From the NCBI GenBank assembly GCA_013399115.1, contig VXAA01001965.1:497753-561752 (forward strand): DNA of 64,000 nt. The letters are read 5' to 3'. The notes beneath the pieces were generated by a model. It saw only the letters and a list, made by a program, of their open reading frames with translations, did no database searches and was not told the DNA's origin. This stretch comes from Anseranas semipalmata (lineage: Eukaryota; Chordata; Aves; Anseriformes; Anseranatidae). A program made the translations under genes and the position numbers. This document shows, piece by piece, positions 25,641 through 38,500 of the stretch; the first letter of the stretch is position 1, and the number at the start of each line of letters is the position of its first letter.

Positions 25641-28600
25641 TTTAATTTTTTCTGCCTTTACAAGACTGTAGGTTTATGCCTGCCAACTGCAAAGGAACTT
25701 ACACCAGCATAGCTGAAATTCTAATACTGTTTTATCTATTGCATCGCTCCTCCAGCAGCTATTTACACTGAATCCTGCCTGTGATCAATTATTAACTTAT
25801 ATTTGCCACTAAAATCAGCTGAAACCTCAGATCATTGGAAGCATATCAATCAGGAGAAACATTGTCTTCCTTTTTTTAATATTGTTTCTTGAGTGGCTGC
25901 TTTACTTTTCAATGTCAGAAATTATTCTGGGGTGTATTTTTGCAAACGTTTTCTAAGGTGTAAGATTGGTTTTGCCTTCAGTCACTGACCAAAGCTATTT
26001 ACAGCCAAGCATATCCAACATACAGATAATCTCAAACAAGCTGTAGAAAAACAGTGAAGTACCCCAGTTTATGCTAAATTGAAACTATAAATGCCATGTT
26101 AAACTACAAACCAGACAAACACAGTTGGGTCGAGTGTTTCTCTGAAGGCAATTGTGAATCACAGTAGTTGACTGCATCAGGACACTTTTTCCCAAATGCA
26201 AAATTTCCTGATGCAAATTTTCCCCAAATTTCTTGTTCTAGTCATATTCCAGCTGTATTTGTGCATCACGATTCATTTGAGCCAATTCTTTAAAGGAGGA
26301 TGGCTTTGAGAAGTTGCTGTAAATCATGTTATTAGACCATGAGAACAAACTCTTTAAAAAAGCAATCTTTTGATGCTGCTCATTGCCTTGCAGATAACTC
26401 AGTACAGGACTGGCAGCATTCCTGCTTGACATGTTCTTATGGCTTTCATTCAAGTCAAGAGTTGAACAAGAAGTCACTACTCAGAAGAACGGTTTGTATA
26501 ATATATGAAGAGGAACAGAGATGAAACTGGATGATTCAAACTTTATCAGTAGGAACCTATATGCGAATTTTATAGAGAACTACATTTTCAAACAACAAAT
26601 GAAATGAACATAAGTAACCAGGCATATGGGCACTGTATAGAACATGAATTCTGACCAGCAGCAGATGGGCATTCAGTGCCCCCCTTGTAGATTACTCCAT
26701 CTTCCTGCATAGTCTGCACTGGAACCGCAGATATGAAGACCAGGGCCCTGTATGCCAGAATTGTTTCACAGGACACTTGTACACTTCTTGGAAGGCAACT
26801 GAATGGGGCATTTCTGTGATATTGTCTGAAGAATGAAGATCCAGACTAAGCAACATCTAATTCATACACCTTTTTCTAGGGGGTCGTTCTGCTTCAGCAT
26901 TTATCTGGTTGTTCAAACAGCATCTATCACAACTTAGCTTAAAGTACTTAGGTTACAACCTATAGACTGTAGTCAGAACAGTGTATACCTTTTGTCCTCC
27001 TGGGAACAATTAATAAACTGGTGGGGTTACAATTCAGTGAGTAAAGGAAGTCCTAATGGAAATTTCCATTTATAATTATGATATTATGGGCCTAATTCAT
27101 CATTTTGTTAGAAAACTTTTACACCAGTCTGACTGCAGTGGAATTTGGCACACTGATCACTACAGGAGCCTGGTTGTGTTGTACTTCACATTCATTTAAA
27201 ACCACAGCCACTGTACTGAAGTTCAGCTGAGTCTCAAAGGTATTCAGATGGCTCCATGAAGTGGTATTTCAGGACTCTAGATTTAGAGAGGTGTTCCAAG
27301 CCCTAATAAAATCTCCGTGAGTAAAGACCCTACGCTCCAGCCATTACACAGAGATCCCTCCCAAACCTCAAATATTAATCAAGTTGTATGTCATTGAAAT
27401 TCACTCTTGGATGCAAACCCAGAAAGCTAAATTTGATTTACCTGGTTAATTTAAATTAAAAGGGCTCCATTATACAAATACTCTGGGCAATCCTGAGGAC
27501 AAAGGTGAGGGATTACACTCACTGCTTGGAAAGAGCTGCTTCCTTTCATCAGGCAGGGAAAGGGCCATTGCATTCACCAATGTCATACCAACCCAGTAGT
27601 TACTTTTGCACAAAGCCGGTAGCAGAAATTGCAGCATGGGAAATATAGACAGTTCGTAGGCCAGGGAGATTAACTTCATCCCTTGTCATCTTTGCTTAGT
27701 TCTTCATCAAAAACCATATTACTTGTTCATAGATACAACCCAATTATCCAGCTCCTCTGATAATTGCCAAAGACGTTTTATCTTCTCCATCTTCTACATC
27801 AGTGTGACTCCTCATTGTAACTGCTGTTTAGAACAAGCTCCTCAACCAACAGTGGATTCACTGGAATAGGAAACTATTATTATCACCATCTGTAAGTGCA
27901 GAAGTGTGGGACTGACCTATGTTGACCTGCCTGGCACAAGTGATCCATCACAAGGGGCAGTTCTGAGAAGGCTGCAGCAAAAAAAGGGTGCTTGTTTTTT
28001 ATTAGGGACATCGCTATTGTCACGTAAGCCCAGGATTTTCTTAAACAGAAGGACATCTTTGTGGTTCTCAACAGTGTGAGATTAAAGTTCAAGCAGGTAT
28101 CTGTAAATGGTAAGACTTTTCCTCAGCAAAGAAAACACTAACTTCTGTGTAACAAAGGTGCCTTTTATTTTAACTCCTGGCTCCTCCAAGCTGCAGATGT
28201 TTCAGTGTTCTGAGATTGTCTGGGGTTTACTGCTGTGATAGGATCTTATACGTGATTTCTGAGAGGACCAGTTCTGTTAGTAAGAAATTCGCCCCAATGG
28301 AGCCGTGCCAATTTATATTCAACAATGGTGTGGCCCTGATTCCTTATGTAGAAAGCTGTTTTTCCCGTCATGATGTTTCCACTGCTTGACCTTTCAGGTT
28401 TGCACAGAATTAATTGTCACCAGATGATAAAATAAGTTCCAAGATCTCATCTTTATAACTGAGCCTTCCTATTTCCTTATGGACACATGAAAGATGTCTA
28501 ATTTAAGGAGATCGATGGCTCAGTGAGTCCTGCTGCTCAGATCTGCGCACAGATGGGGACCCCCACTCAGCATGTAAGCCTGTTCCAGTGCAGAGTGAAT

Positions 28601-31600
28601 GCAGGATGGGGCTTATCTCCATCACATTGGTCCCTTTTTAACATTGCCAAGCTCCCCCTGAGATTCATAATCTGTAGATGCTAAGGGACTTTAGTAGGAA
28701 AGGAGGAAGAGAGCCCCTGAAAATGAATCCTGAGGCCATGTTCATAGGGTGTGTAGGTTTCAAGATCTGAAGTGAATCCCCTTGTGGAGGCAACGAAGGA
28801 CAAAAATACTTCTCCAGGAAGCCAAAGATATATCAAAGAAATTCCAGCACTGCACAAAGGTACCAGGCATCCATGTGGCCCTTGTGCAGCACATCTTGAG
28901 ACGTGAGTCTCCTACTCAAAGTATTCTGGGGTGACTTTGAGAGAGAAATGTCGTAAAAGGTATTTCAACTCCTGCTTCAGTGAGGAGTTTTCTCCCTGGA
29001 TAGATGGGAAATTTCTCCCTTTTATCTATAGCCCTATGATATAAATACAATTTGGTAGTGACTGAAAGTTATTTACCAATAAATGAGAGTTTCCATTGCC
29101 AGGATAGCCAGGATTTCCAGATACTGCCTGTGACAACGTTATTAATACTAGCGCCCAGAACAATCACTTCTGAAGTCCATAGTAGCAGCCTACTAACCTC
29201 TTAGAATTGATTTTTTGGCTTCAGTGTGACTCTCAGAGGGGCAAATGTCCTTATCATAACAGCAGTACTACAGCGGCTCTCCTTGCAGTTAACTTCTGGA
29301 GGCCAGACGATTCATAAGACTGAGCAACAGATCTGCCAGATGGTCTGAAGCAGAGGGATTGGGCAGAAGGAGAAACTCTTCCATTGTTTCACATTCCAAC
29401 TTGTCCACACTTTCCAGATTTTTTACAATGCTGCGTCTCTGTACTTCCTCATTCTTTATTTGTCAACTCTCCACCACTCTCCCAAACCTTGATCACCCGA
29501 TCTATCAACTTTTTTTAACCATCTCTGCACTCTCTTCCAGATCTCCCATATTGATGGAATGCTTTTTTAAAATGAATTCACAAAGGCATTACTCCTCTCC
29601 TCTTTCAGCTCCTTCCTCAAGGTCTACACCCACCAGGATATTTGCAGGAAATTGCAAGCTAATAATAGCTTTGCAGACAACCAGTGATGGTTGTCAAAGT
29701 TCTTTAAAATGGATTCTGTTTTATTTGTCTTTCTCACCGTTTGGATTAGATTATCTCTTGACTGGTAGATGTCATCACCATGTGTTTTAATCTCTTCATT
29801 AAACACTATAATTTCTCTACATGGAGCTGTGCTTGCAAGTTGTGCACAAATTTTGGCCACTATGCCCACAGCTGAACATGAAAGAAGGTTTGGACTGCAG
29901 ATCCTGGAGGAATCCGTAAGTTTCATTGCATTTGGGACCCTATATCCTCCACAGTTCCTTATTGGCTTCACACAGCCCTGGGAAGCCAGGGTTGCAGACA
30001 AATTTCATTGATCCAAACTGGCTCTGGAGGCTTTTATGAATTACTCCAGAATTGCCCACAAGGTAACATAGAGAAAGAAAATTGGCAGTTACTTAAACAG
30101 ACACAGGAATTTACATTGTTTTCTTCTCTTGTGCTTGCTTTAGGGAACACTATAATTATAATGATATTAAGTTCATGGTAACATCCTGTAAATCCAGACC
30201 AGCCCCCCTGACTACAGTGGAGTCAAAATGGATTTACACGAGTGTAAGCAAGGATGGAATCTGGTCCTGATTTAGGGCACATCTGTTGGCACAGATGGAG
30301 CTGAGAGAGCTTATTGTCATGTTATTTCCCTACCTTTGTTTGAGATTCTTTTGAACATGGAGCAAACAGAACAATTTTAAAATCTCAGAACATAGGCAGT
30401 GTTGTCCCTCCCCTTATGTGTGGCTGGTGAATTCCACCACAGCACAGGATGGCCCTGTACTCAGCTAAATGATGATGGCTTGAGAAAATAGCCTGATGAA
30501 AAATAATGGCTAAAATTGTCATCCTATAAGCACTTTAAAAGGTGATTAACTTTTCTATGCTGAGCACCTCTGTTGACATACTTCTGACAGCTGTAAAAAT
30601 TAATCGTGTGAGTGACAACTTGTATGACTGTAGCCCAAGGAGCAGTGTACCACAGTCTTCATCCAGCCAAAACTCCAAGAAGGTCACGCAGAGTTTTGCC
30701 TGCAGGATGAATTTATTGCTTGATGGCTGTGAATCTTAAAAAAAAAAAAAAAAAGTTACCTTTGAACCACAGTTTATATGGTGATTCTGGGCCTTAACCT
30801 GATTTTTACAACAGATATTCTTTCTGTTGTCCATCTGTTTTAACCCTTTAGAAAGCAAATGAGGAAGCAGCACTTTGATGTAAAGCTTGGAAGAGTATTC
30901 TGTAACACGTGTAAGTGGCTTGCATGCCATGAAATAGAATATTTCTTTTTCCTCTGACATCCAATATGTCCTGGTGATTATTTATTTATTTATTTTTAAA
31001 TTAGGCAAATAATGTGCGTCTTTTCTGTCTTAAGAAGAAGAAGAAGAAAAAAAGACTACTGCTGATTGCTCTGGAAGAGTTACCATCTAAAGAGGTTAGA
31101 ATCTGATTTTACAGGAATCACTGTTTGGAGAAAGTATTGGTTTTATGATGGAGAAAGACATTCCACTGTTCGTAATCTGTGCTTTTACTTTGGAGTCAGA
31201 AGCTTCCAAGGTTTTGTGCATCATTGATATTGCTTTAAGGGATACAAATACTCTGGAGCAGATGAGTACCAAATTTGCACAAGTAACCCCCCTAGTGCAA
31301 ATGTTAAAAATCAGATTCCCAGGAATTAAAGACAGAGGGGTAAGATTTTTTCTGATTTACATGAGTATTTTTAATCTGATTTGCCTGGGTATTTATGCCA
31401 GCACAGGCTCAGAGTGCACTGTAGAGTGAGAAGGAATAATAAAACTCATCCTTACTCTATAACAGTGCAAATCTGGGATAACTCCTGTATTCAATATTCT
31501 CCCTCAAAAGTAGTGCGAGAAAAAAGTCAAATCAAACACGCTGAAGTGGCTGTGCGGAATTTGAAACAAAATGAGACACAGATGGGGAGGAAATTGCATT

Positions 31601-32150
31601 ATAATTACTTGATTACATATTTCAAACAGATTTCAGGGGCCCATGGCATATCCATAAAGGGGATTTGTTAATGTAACAATAGTGATATTAGTGTAAATCT
31701 GGAGTTGGTTCAGTGGCATGAAGTTAGCTCCAATTATTCTGTAAAATCTTGCTGATATTTTTCCCTTCAGCCTATTTTTAGCAGGTAATTATTAATTTTG
31801 TAATCTGAGCTCTTATGTAATAGACCATCCTTAATAGCAACACTCATCAGGAATATTCTCAGATGAACAATTCAGTACAACAGCTTTCCCAGTGGATTAT
31901 TATTCACATAGATGTTCTGAATCCCTCTACGGTTAACCTGAAGCGCTTATGTTTTTCAAGATGTAACCCAGGAAACACAATTCAGAAGGCAATTGCAACC
32001 TCTTAGGTTGGCCAGATTTAGCGTTCTGAATCAGAATCATCCATGATATAGACTGAATGCATGGTTCAGATATTCAGCCCTAAATTTTTCCTGCACAGGA
32101 GATTTCAAAAGGTTTTAGGCAGAAGAAGGTAAAGAAAAAAAGACACCTAT
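25641..32150. other. gene-free DNA with old repeat remnants
   Basis: No gene recognised over 6.5 kb upstream of UPK3A. Text resembling old amniote interspersed repeats appears at about 27085-27160 ('acaccagtctgactgcagtg'), 29520-29650 (L3/CR1-tail-like 'cagctccttcctcaaggtct') and 30180-30290 ('ggatttacacgagtgtaagc'). A 17-base A run lies at 30738-30754. Boundaries and family names of these remnants are uncertain. Confidence 0.4.
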
Positions 32151-32450
32151 CAACTACACACGTGGAAAAAACTCTTTTGACACCCACAGCACTGCTGAGA
32201 GCTAAACTGCTGCCCACCACCAGACAAAAATCACGTAAAATCCTTCCTCACACAGGTGCAGATAATACTTGGGGTGATTGGCACCACCTGAGAACGAGGG
32301 TGATAAGCACATAGGGAGGTGCACAAGCAGCATGTGAAGGGAGCAGGTGAGGTTAGCTGCAGGGAGGGAGTGGCTGTGGGAGATCTTTAGCAGGGGGCTG
32401 CCTGCCAGTGCTGTTTTTCTTTTTGTGGCAGGTGCCTGCAGGGCTCAAGC
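32151..32450 (+). promoter_or_regulatory. UPK3A upstream region, promoter and/or 5' UTR
   Basis: This is the 300 bases before the UPK3A start codon. There is no TATA box. A GATAA lies near 32301. Just before the ATG, a pyrimidine tract followed by TGTGGCAG (ending 32430) looks like a splice acceptor, so the start codon could lie in a second exon preceded by an untranslated one. Alternatively the transcript may simply start within this stretch, because in mammals the UPK3A start codon is in exon 1. Confidence 0.35.
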
Positions 32451-32505
32451 ATGTGGAGCTGTTGGGTTGTGTTAGCCCTCTGCTGCGTGGGACTGCTGCG
32501 TGCAG
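32451..32505 (+). CDS. UPK3A: UPK3A exon 1 (signal peptide)
   Basis: Starts at the only suitable ATG and encodes MWSCWVVLALCCVGLLRA, a signal peptide with a hydrophobic core. The donor is GCAG|GTGAAT and the exon ends after codon position 1. Confidence 0.93.
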
Positions 32506-35500
32506 GTGAATGGCACCTATCTGCAGTCTCTTCTCTTTTGGTGCTCCTCTCTTTGTATCTCTTCCCTTTGTGTTTGTCTTCGGTGTTTGTGCTTCTTTTT
32601 GGGTGTTAACTCTGTATTAGGACCTGTGTAGAGAAAGGTTTTCAAATGCTTTTTTGGTAACTTTCTCTTCCAGATCAGAGTCTGAAACCTCAGCTTGCAA
32701 CCCTTCAGCTTGCAACAAACAATCCCACTCTTACCACAGTTGCTCTAGAAAAACCTTTCTGTATGTTTGACAGCTCACTGTATCCAAACAAATCCTATGC
32801 CATCTACTTGTATGTAATGAAGGAATCAGGTAAGTATCCAGCATTACTTCCTCTCTGGAAAATAATTACATCATGTGGTCATTGCATGTGATTCTTCAGA
32901 ATTTGGTGGGAGTGAGTCTGAATGGGGGACAAGAGAAAAATACGTAGCTGTAAGCTACATGTAAGCAGAATGTCTGGTCTCAGTTTTTTCTAAGGGTTTA
33001 TTATAAAACAGCTATAGTAATTCTATGGGACTGATTAAAGATAACAACTGTTAGTGCTGTGTTAGCTGACTCCTAGGTGTGGAGCAGCACTATCAGCTAC
33101 AAATGGTTTGCCCAAATCTTGCTAATGAAGCCAAGTGATCCACAGTCTGATACCTTATCTTTGTCTAAACACAAATGCCTTGTATACAAGCCTGAACTCC
33201 CTTAAGTAAATCTGCTGAGAGCTCAGCAACTGCTGCTGTTTGCTTCATAGTTAAGGTTGCCAGCCCTTGCAGGGACCAAATTTTTTTTGAAAACTAAGAC
33301 AAGTCACGCTAGACTCGTGGTCGAAGATGCCTGGCCCACGGGTTCATTCATAAAATGAATTTCATAACTGCTTGGCAATGCAACGTTGCTGGTGGTGCCC
33401 AAGAGCTGCCCTCGCTGCTCCCTGCTGTTCCGGCAGCCTGTTCTGCACGCCACAGCTCCTCCGCCAGCCGACGGAATGAGTGGCTGCCTTGTGTCCTACC
33501 GCTGCCCCTGAAGGCTGCGTGCGGCCTCCTGATCTGAGGGGCACGGAGAAGAGGTCTAGGGGAGCAGGAGGGAGAAACTGGTCAACAGCCAAAACGGCCC
33601 AGAGCTTCCACTGCTGAGTGTTGCCCTTTTGGGGGAGGGGAAGAAAGAGGCTTCAGGCTTCTTTATTGCCTTAATCTGGTAGAAGACTTAACCATCTGAT
33701 ACAGCTACCATAGAGAGCTGTGAGTGTGCTGCCTCCTGAGTCGCTTCCCATGAATGAAGTGCGCTTTTTTTTGTACGTCTGAAACAGATTACAAGTGCAT
33801 TGTATGTGTATAAAAGGCTACAACAACCGGATACCAGTTATACCTGCAAATATGCAACTGTATCTGACATTTTGTGTTAGAAACTACATCGTCCGCCCCG
33901 ACTTCTATGGATTCTGTGGCAAAAGTTTTCTACACAGATGGATGAATCCCTACGAAAGGGGTTATATGTAGAGAAATCTCTTCTGCTGCTTTTAAAACAA
34001 GCAGATGCAAACTTGTAACTTGGCAGACTGGGAGGAATTTTGTTTGGATTTGTCTCTGGTCTGCAGTGAAGCACATTGGCTCACCCTTGGATGCCTTTTG
34101 GAGCAGGGAGAGGGGAAATTTAGGAGAACTTAATTTTCTTAACACCTTATGTTCAGCTCTGCTGGTAAAGAAATGCATCAGCATACAAAAAGCTGAAGGT
34201 CTAGCAAATTTCTGAACAACTAATGCAATCTTTAGGTCTATTCTTGTTAATGTCGCTATCAGAGTTGATCTACCTAGTAAATTTAAAAACAAACAAAAAA
34301 CCTGAACTTGCTTAGACAATAGTACTTGCTTGCTCATGACAGCCAGTCTAAGAGCTACTGAACTGGAGATTGGGAGAGTGGGGGGAGGCCTGGGTGTAAG
34401 AAATATTGTAATTTGGGGAAGCCAGTCCCAATAGAGCATGTCTTAGCTAGTCTTCACTTTCATATTAATGGCTTCTGTTGAGCCCTGGCATCCCTCTGTT
34501 AAACCAACTTGAGCACTGACCCTGAAGTTAGATTTTGAACCTGTGCTAGAAACCTTTCTCTTTCAAAACAGATTTAATTTTGCATTGGATCATAACTAAA
34601 AATTTCTCAAGACCAGTTGCAAGAACTCAGCTCCAGGAGCACAGCAGAATGCTTAAAAACTGAAGTAGTTCCCAATATACTGCAGCTTTGGAAAAACTGG
34701 CAGTCCTTCACTGCTGACAGCACTGAACAGCTGGAGGGAGCTCCTAAAATAAATTAACTCACAGTTGCAGAACTTGGGAGCATCTCTTGGGACTTGTGCC
34801 TTGGCTTTGTAGCAGGAAAAGCTCGAGAGTTGGAACTGAGCTTTCCAAACGATGCTGTAGAGCTGGGTGCAGATGTATACTTTGCTTGAAGCTGTGAAGA
34901 CGTCCAGACTTTGTGTCATGCTGTCTGGAAGCATGGGCATGCCTGGCCGGTCAGAAATGTAGATACTGCGTCTGCTCACGCAGCCCCTACATGCTGGTCT
35001 GCCTGCTGTGGTGTTCTGGGGGGTGCTGCTGTTGCATGACCAGAGGTCTCGGGGGGTTTCCTCCAGGGGACAGGGGAGTTGTGGCTCTATAGAAACTCTG
35101 CCTTGGCTATAGTATCAAATCTGAAATGGCAGGACTTACTGGATGCTTATTGGAGCCATGTAGGGCATGGGGGAAGAGCAGCCTTTGCTACTGTACTCCA
35201 TCAGGTTCTTCTTGGAAAAGAGGAATTCAGGGAGGGTGGTTACTAGAAAGTATTGCTCTGAGGCCTTGTACATCCTTCATGGTTTCTGCAGCACAAGTGT
35301 AAAAAGCTTCACCAAATAATTGGGTAGAAGAGCGAGCAGTCAAATAAACACAGGATGAACGGAAAGGGTTGAACTAGTTCTAATAGCCTCGTTAAAAACC
35401 ACCTCTCCCGCAGCAAGCGCAATAAGCTCCCTGGTGACTGACAACAGCAGCAAACCACTGGACAGCACGTTCCAACAAACAAGCGGGGGACAGCTTGGAC

Positions 35501-38500
35501 CTTACAAGGCTGCCTCGTTCAATGTGCCCAACTGTGCGTCGCCCCCCAAGCTTGCTGATGTAGGAGACATCAACAAAGTTTCTGATGTCCTGAAACAGTA
35601 CCTCTTCAGAGTTGGGGATGATGGGACTTGTTTGTATGACCCAAACTTCCTAGATGTCTGTAACCCACCTCTTGAAGCAGACACAACATACAGGTATAAT
35701 TTTTATTTCTTAAAAGGTAATTGGTGCTCTTAAAACTCGATAGGAAGCAAAATTCACTCTGTAATGTACCCTTGAAATAGTATGATGTGAATTACCAGTC
35801 CCTACCAGAAATGCTTTATTGCAAGGGCAGTTATGAAGATGGCTTGGTTTTGGTCTAGCAACCTGCAGATGGTGCTCTATGGTGCTCTTGCAGGGGTGAG
35901 CTCTATCAGGTTAAATTCATGGATCAGTAGAAAAATTCATGCGTGAACTGCTGGATCTATACCTGTGCTTGAGCATCTGATTGGAAACTGCTGGAAGAAA
36001 AGGATTTGACTGGAAAATGATGTTGAGATGATTCACCATGTGTTGTGTTAGGTGAGTCTGCCAAACCGCAGACACGGGTTTGGCTCTGCTTGCTTTGTTT
36101 TGATGGGATTCTGGGGAGCCAAAGCTCTCTGTGGCCTCCAGCTCCAGGAAGCCCCTAATGTGACTGGAGACTTCACAGTGAGGGCCAGGTGGCTTGCAGG
36201 CTTGTCTGACCCCTGCTGTCTGGGGAAGCTGACCGTCTGGGCTCCCTGACAGCTGTCACCTGAAACACTTGTTTTGCTGTTGCCCACTATTTAAAAGCCA
36301 TATTAAAGACAGCAGTCACAAGAAGCTGCAGAGATTGAGTATGCTTCTGAAATAAAAAAACTAGGGGCAGTTTTGCAAAAACTGTCTTGCCTCCTCAGGA
36401 CATTTCTGCAAACTCAAACTATTGTGGAATGGAAACTTAATTCCTTTGCCAGATCTGTTGTTGGCCTGTCTTTTCAATGCTTTCCCGAACAGGGAAAGTG
36501 CCAAAGATCTCTCTTGTTGAACAGTATCTTTGACTTCCATATGGAAATCAAAACCACTTGCTGCTCTAAATAACGAGGTTCTTCACAACAGGGAATAGCA
36601 AGCTGGGAAAAACTGTTGTTGGAAAGCTATCATCTGCCAAGGCTCACAAAAATGGAGTGCAAACTCTGCATGACATAGCACAGAATGCTTTTTCTATTAT
36701 TAATTCTATTTGTTCCTTATAAGGTGTCTGGAAACAGCCTGTTACCTTTGACTGTCCCTGCCTAATGCTTCGACAAAAACTGGAGTCTGACTAGCTAATC
36801 CAGTAGTTTACAAAATGATAGTAAGGAAGCTCAAATTTTGAAATACCTAATTTAATGTTTTTTGGGTTTTTTTCCTCCACAGGTTTAAATACGTGTTGGT
36901 AGATCACTCTGAAGGTATCATGAAAGACCAAACTCTTTGGTCTGATCCAATCAAAACCAAAAGAGGTAAGTCTGGCTTTGCTCAGGTCTTCTGAGTAGCT
37001 TTGCTTGCCTTAGGACCCTATTGCTCTTCTAATGAGCAATGTCTAGTCCTTTCCTACAGTTTTAACAACTTTGCCAGCCTTCCAGTACTAGAGTAGCAGA
37101 CTTAAATATGGAATAATGGTCTGCGTCTTTTGTGTACTTCAAAACAGTTCTTTGAGAAAGTTTGTACAAGTGGTTGCAGACTTGATGCATGTCATGGTGT
37201 CTGGTGCTGCTGACATTTCTAGATAATGCAGGTACTCGCCACACTGGCTAACCTGCTGAGCCAAGCTTATAACCTCTAAATGCTGACATTGGGGCTTAAA
37301 CCGGTTTCCTATAAATCATGTAGACATCAATTTTCCTCTCCTAAATCACCAGCTTTCCCCCATTTGGTAAGGGTGTACATAGTGAAAAACAGATCACAGG
37401 AACATTCTTTCCATGCTTTTCTAGCTAAACTCCCCATGAAAATTGATACCTGGCCTGGTCGAAGGAGTGGAGGCATGATTGTCATTACATCGGTTCTAAG
37501 TGTTTTGATGTTCCTTCTGCTCGCTGGCTTTCTTGCTTCTGTGTTTTCTGCTGTTGTGTAAGTACTGCTAGACCTTGCAACTTCTGGTCAGAGTACCTAA
37601 CCCCTTGGTAATCAGCCTTCTCGCCTGTGGTTCCAAGCTGCTGTTGCTAGTGATGTTTGAGATGACAGACCAGATGTGCTCTTAATTTTGAACCTGGTAA
37701 TGGAGGAAAAGACTACTTTGTCATAATCTTCCCTACCAAGGCTAAGATCAATGCCTCTTGTAATTATTATGCAGTCTAAAACTTACTGGCTGTCAGACTT
37801 TGGTAAGGATGGCTAGAAAAAGAAAAAGTAGAGTTGCACATACTTATGAATATAAGAATACTTATATGTATTCTTTTACATATTATGGTTTTCCATCTAT
37901 TCAGAAGTTTGGAAACTGTCTTAAGGAGTTCAGGCCTTCATAGAGATCACATATGGTGCTAATTAATGCCTGCTTGATTTTAATTGATTTGCCTCTTCAA
38001 CGGGAGAAAGAAGTTACCACTTTGAATTAGTAACTGAGGTTGTCCTGATGCTGTTTAACTGAACTAGTCCATGCACATTCCCAACTCCATGTCACCTGCC
38101 TCAGGAAATCAGTGAGGCCTGATTGATCCCTAAGCTGGGGGAATTAACTAAATTTTAGAAACAGTGGGCTTCAGGGCTAATAAAACCCAATTCTTTCACC
38201 TGAAAATGATGCAAATACTCTGTATTCAGTCAGCTCTGCCAGGCTCCTGGATTAAAGATGTGGAAAGCAAAAACTGCACTGCAAATGAGTATTTAAAAAA
38301 TAAAATCCATAGGCTTCTCTGATACTAAATGATTGAAGTAGCAATCAGCCTTTGCAAAATGTTCTGACAGTAGGCTCCACCCAGTCGCTGCTGGAACTTA
38401 ACGAAGCCTTTCACTTCCCCACTAGGCGATCAGAAGATCCTTCTGCAGAGACAAAGGGCACGTCTCCCACTGTTCAGCAAAGTGAACCGAGACCACAGCT

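Noticed and set aside
29359..30001. Overlapping plus and minus frames of 143 and 125 codons
   Set aside because: Part of the text resembles the tail of an old LINE, and neither frame shows a domain or splice structure.
38299..38304. AATAAA near the UPK3A last exon
   Set aside because: It lies in intron 5, before the last exon, so it is not the 3' end signal of the full-length transcript.
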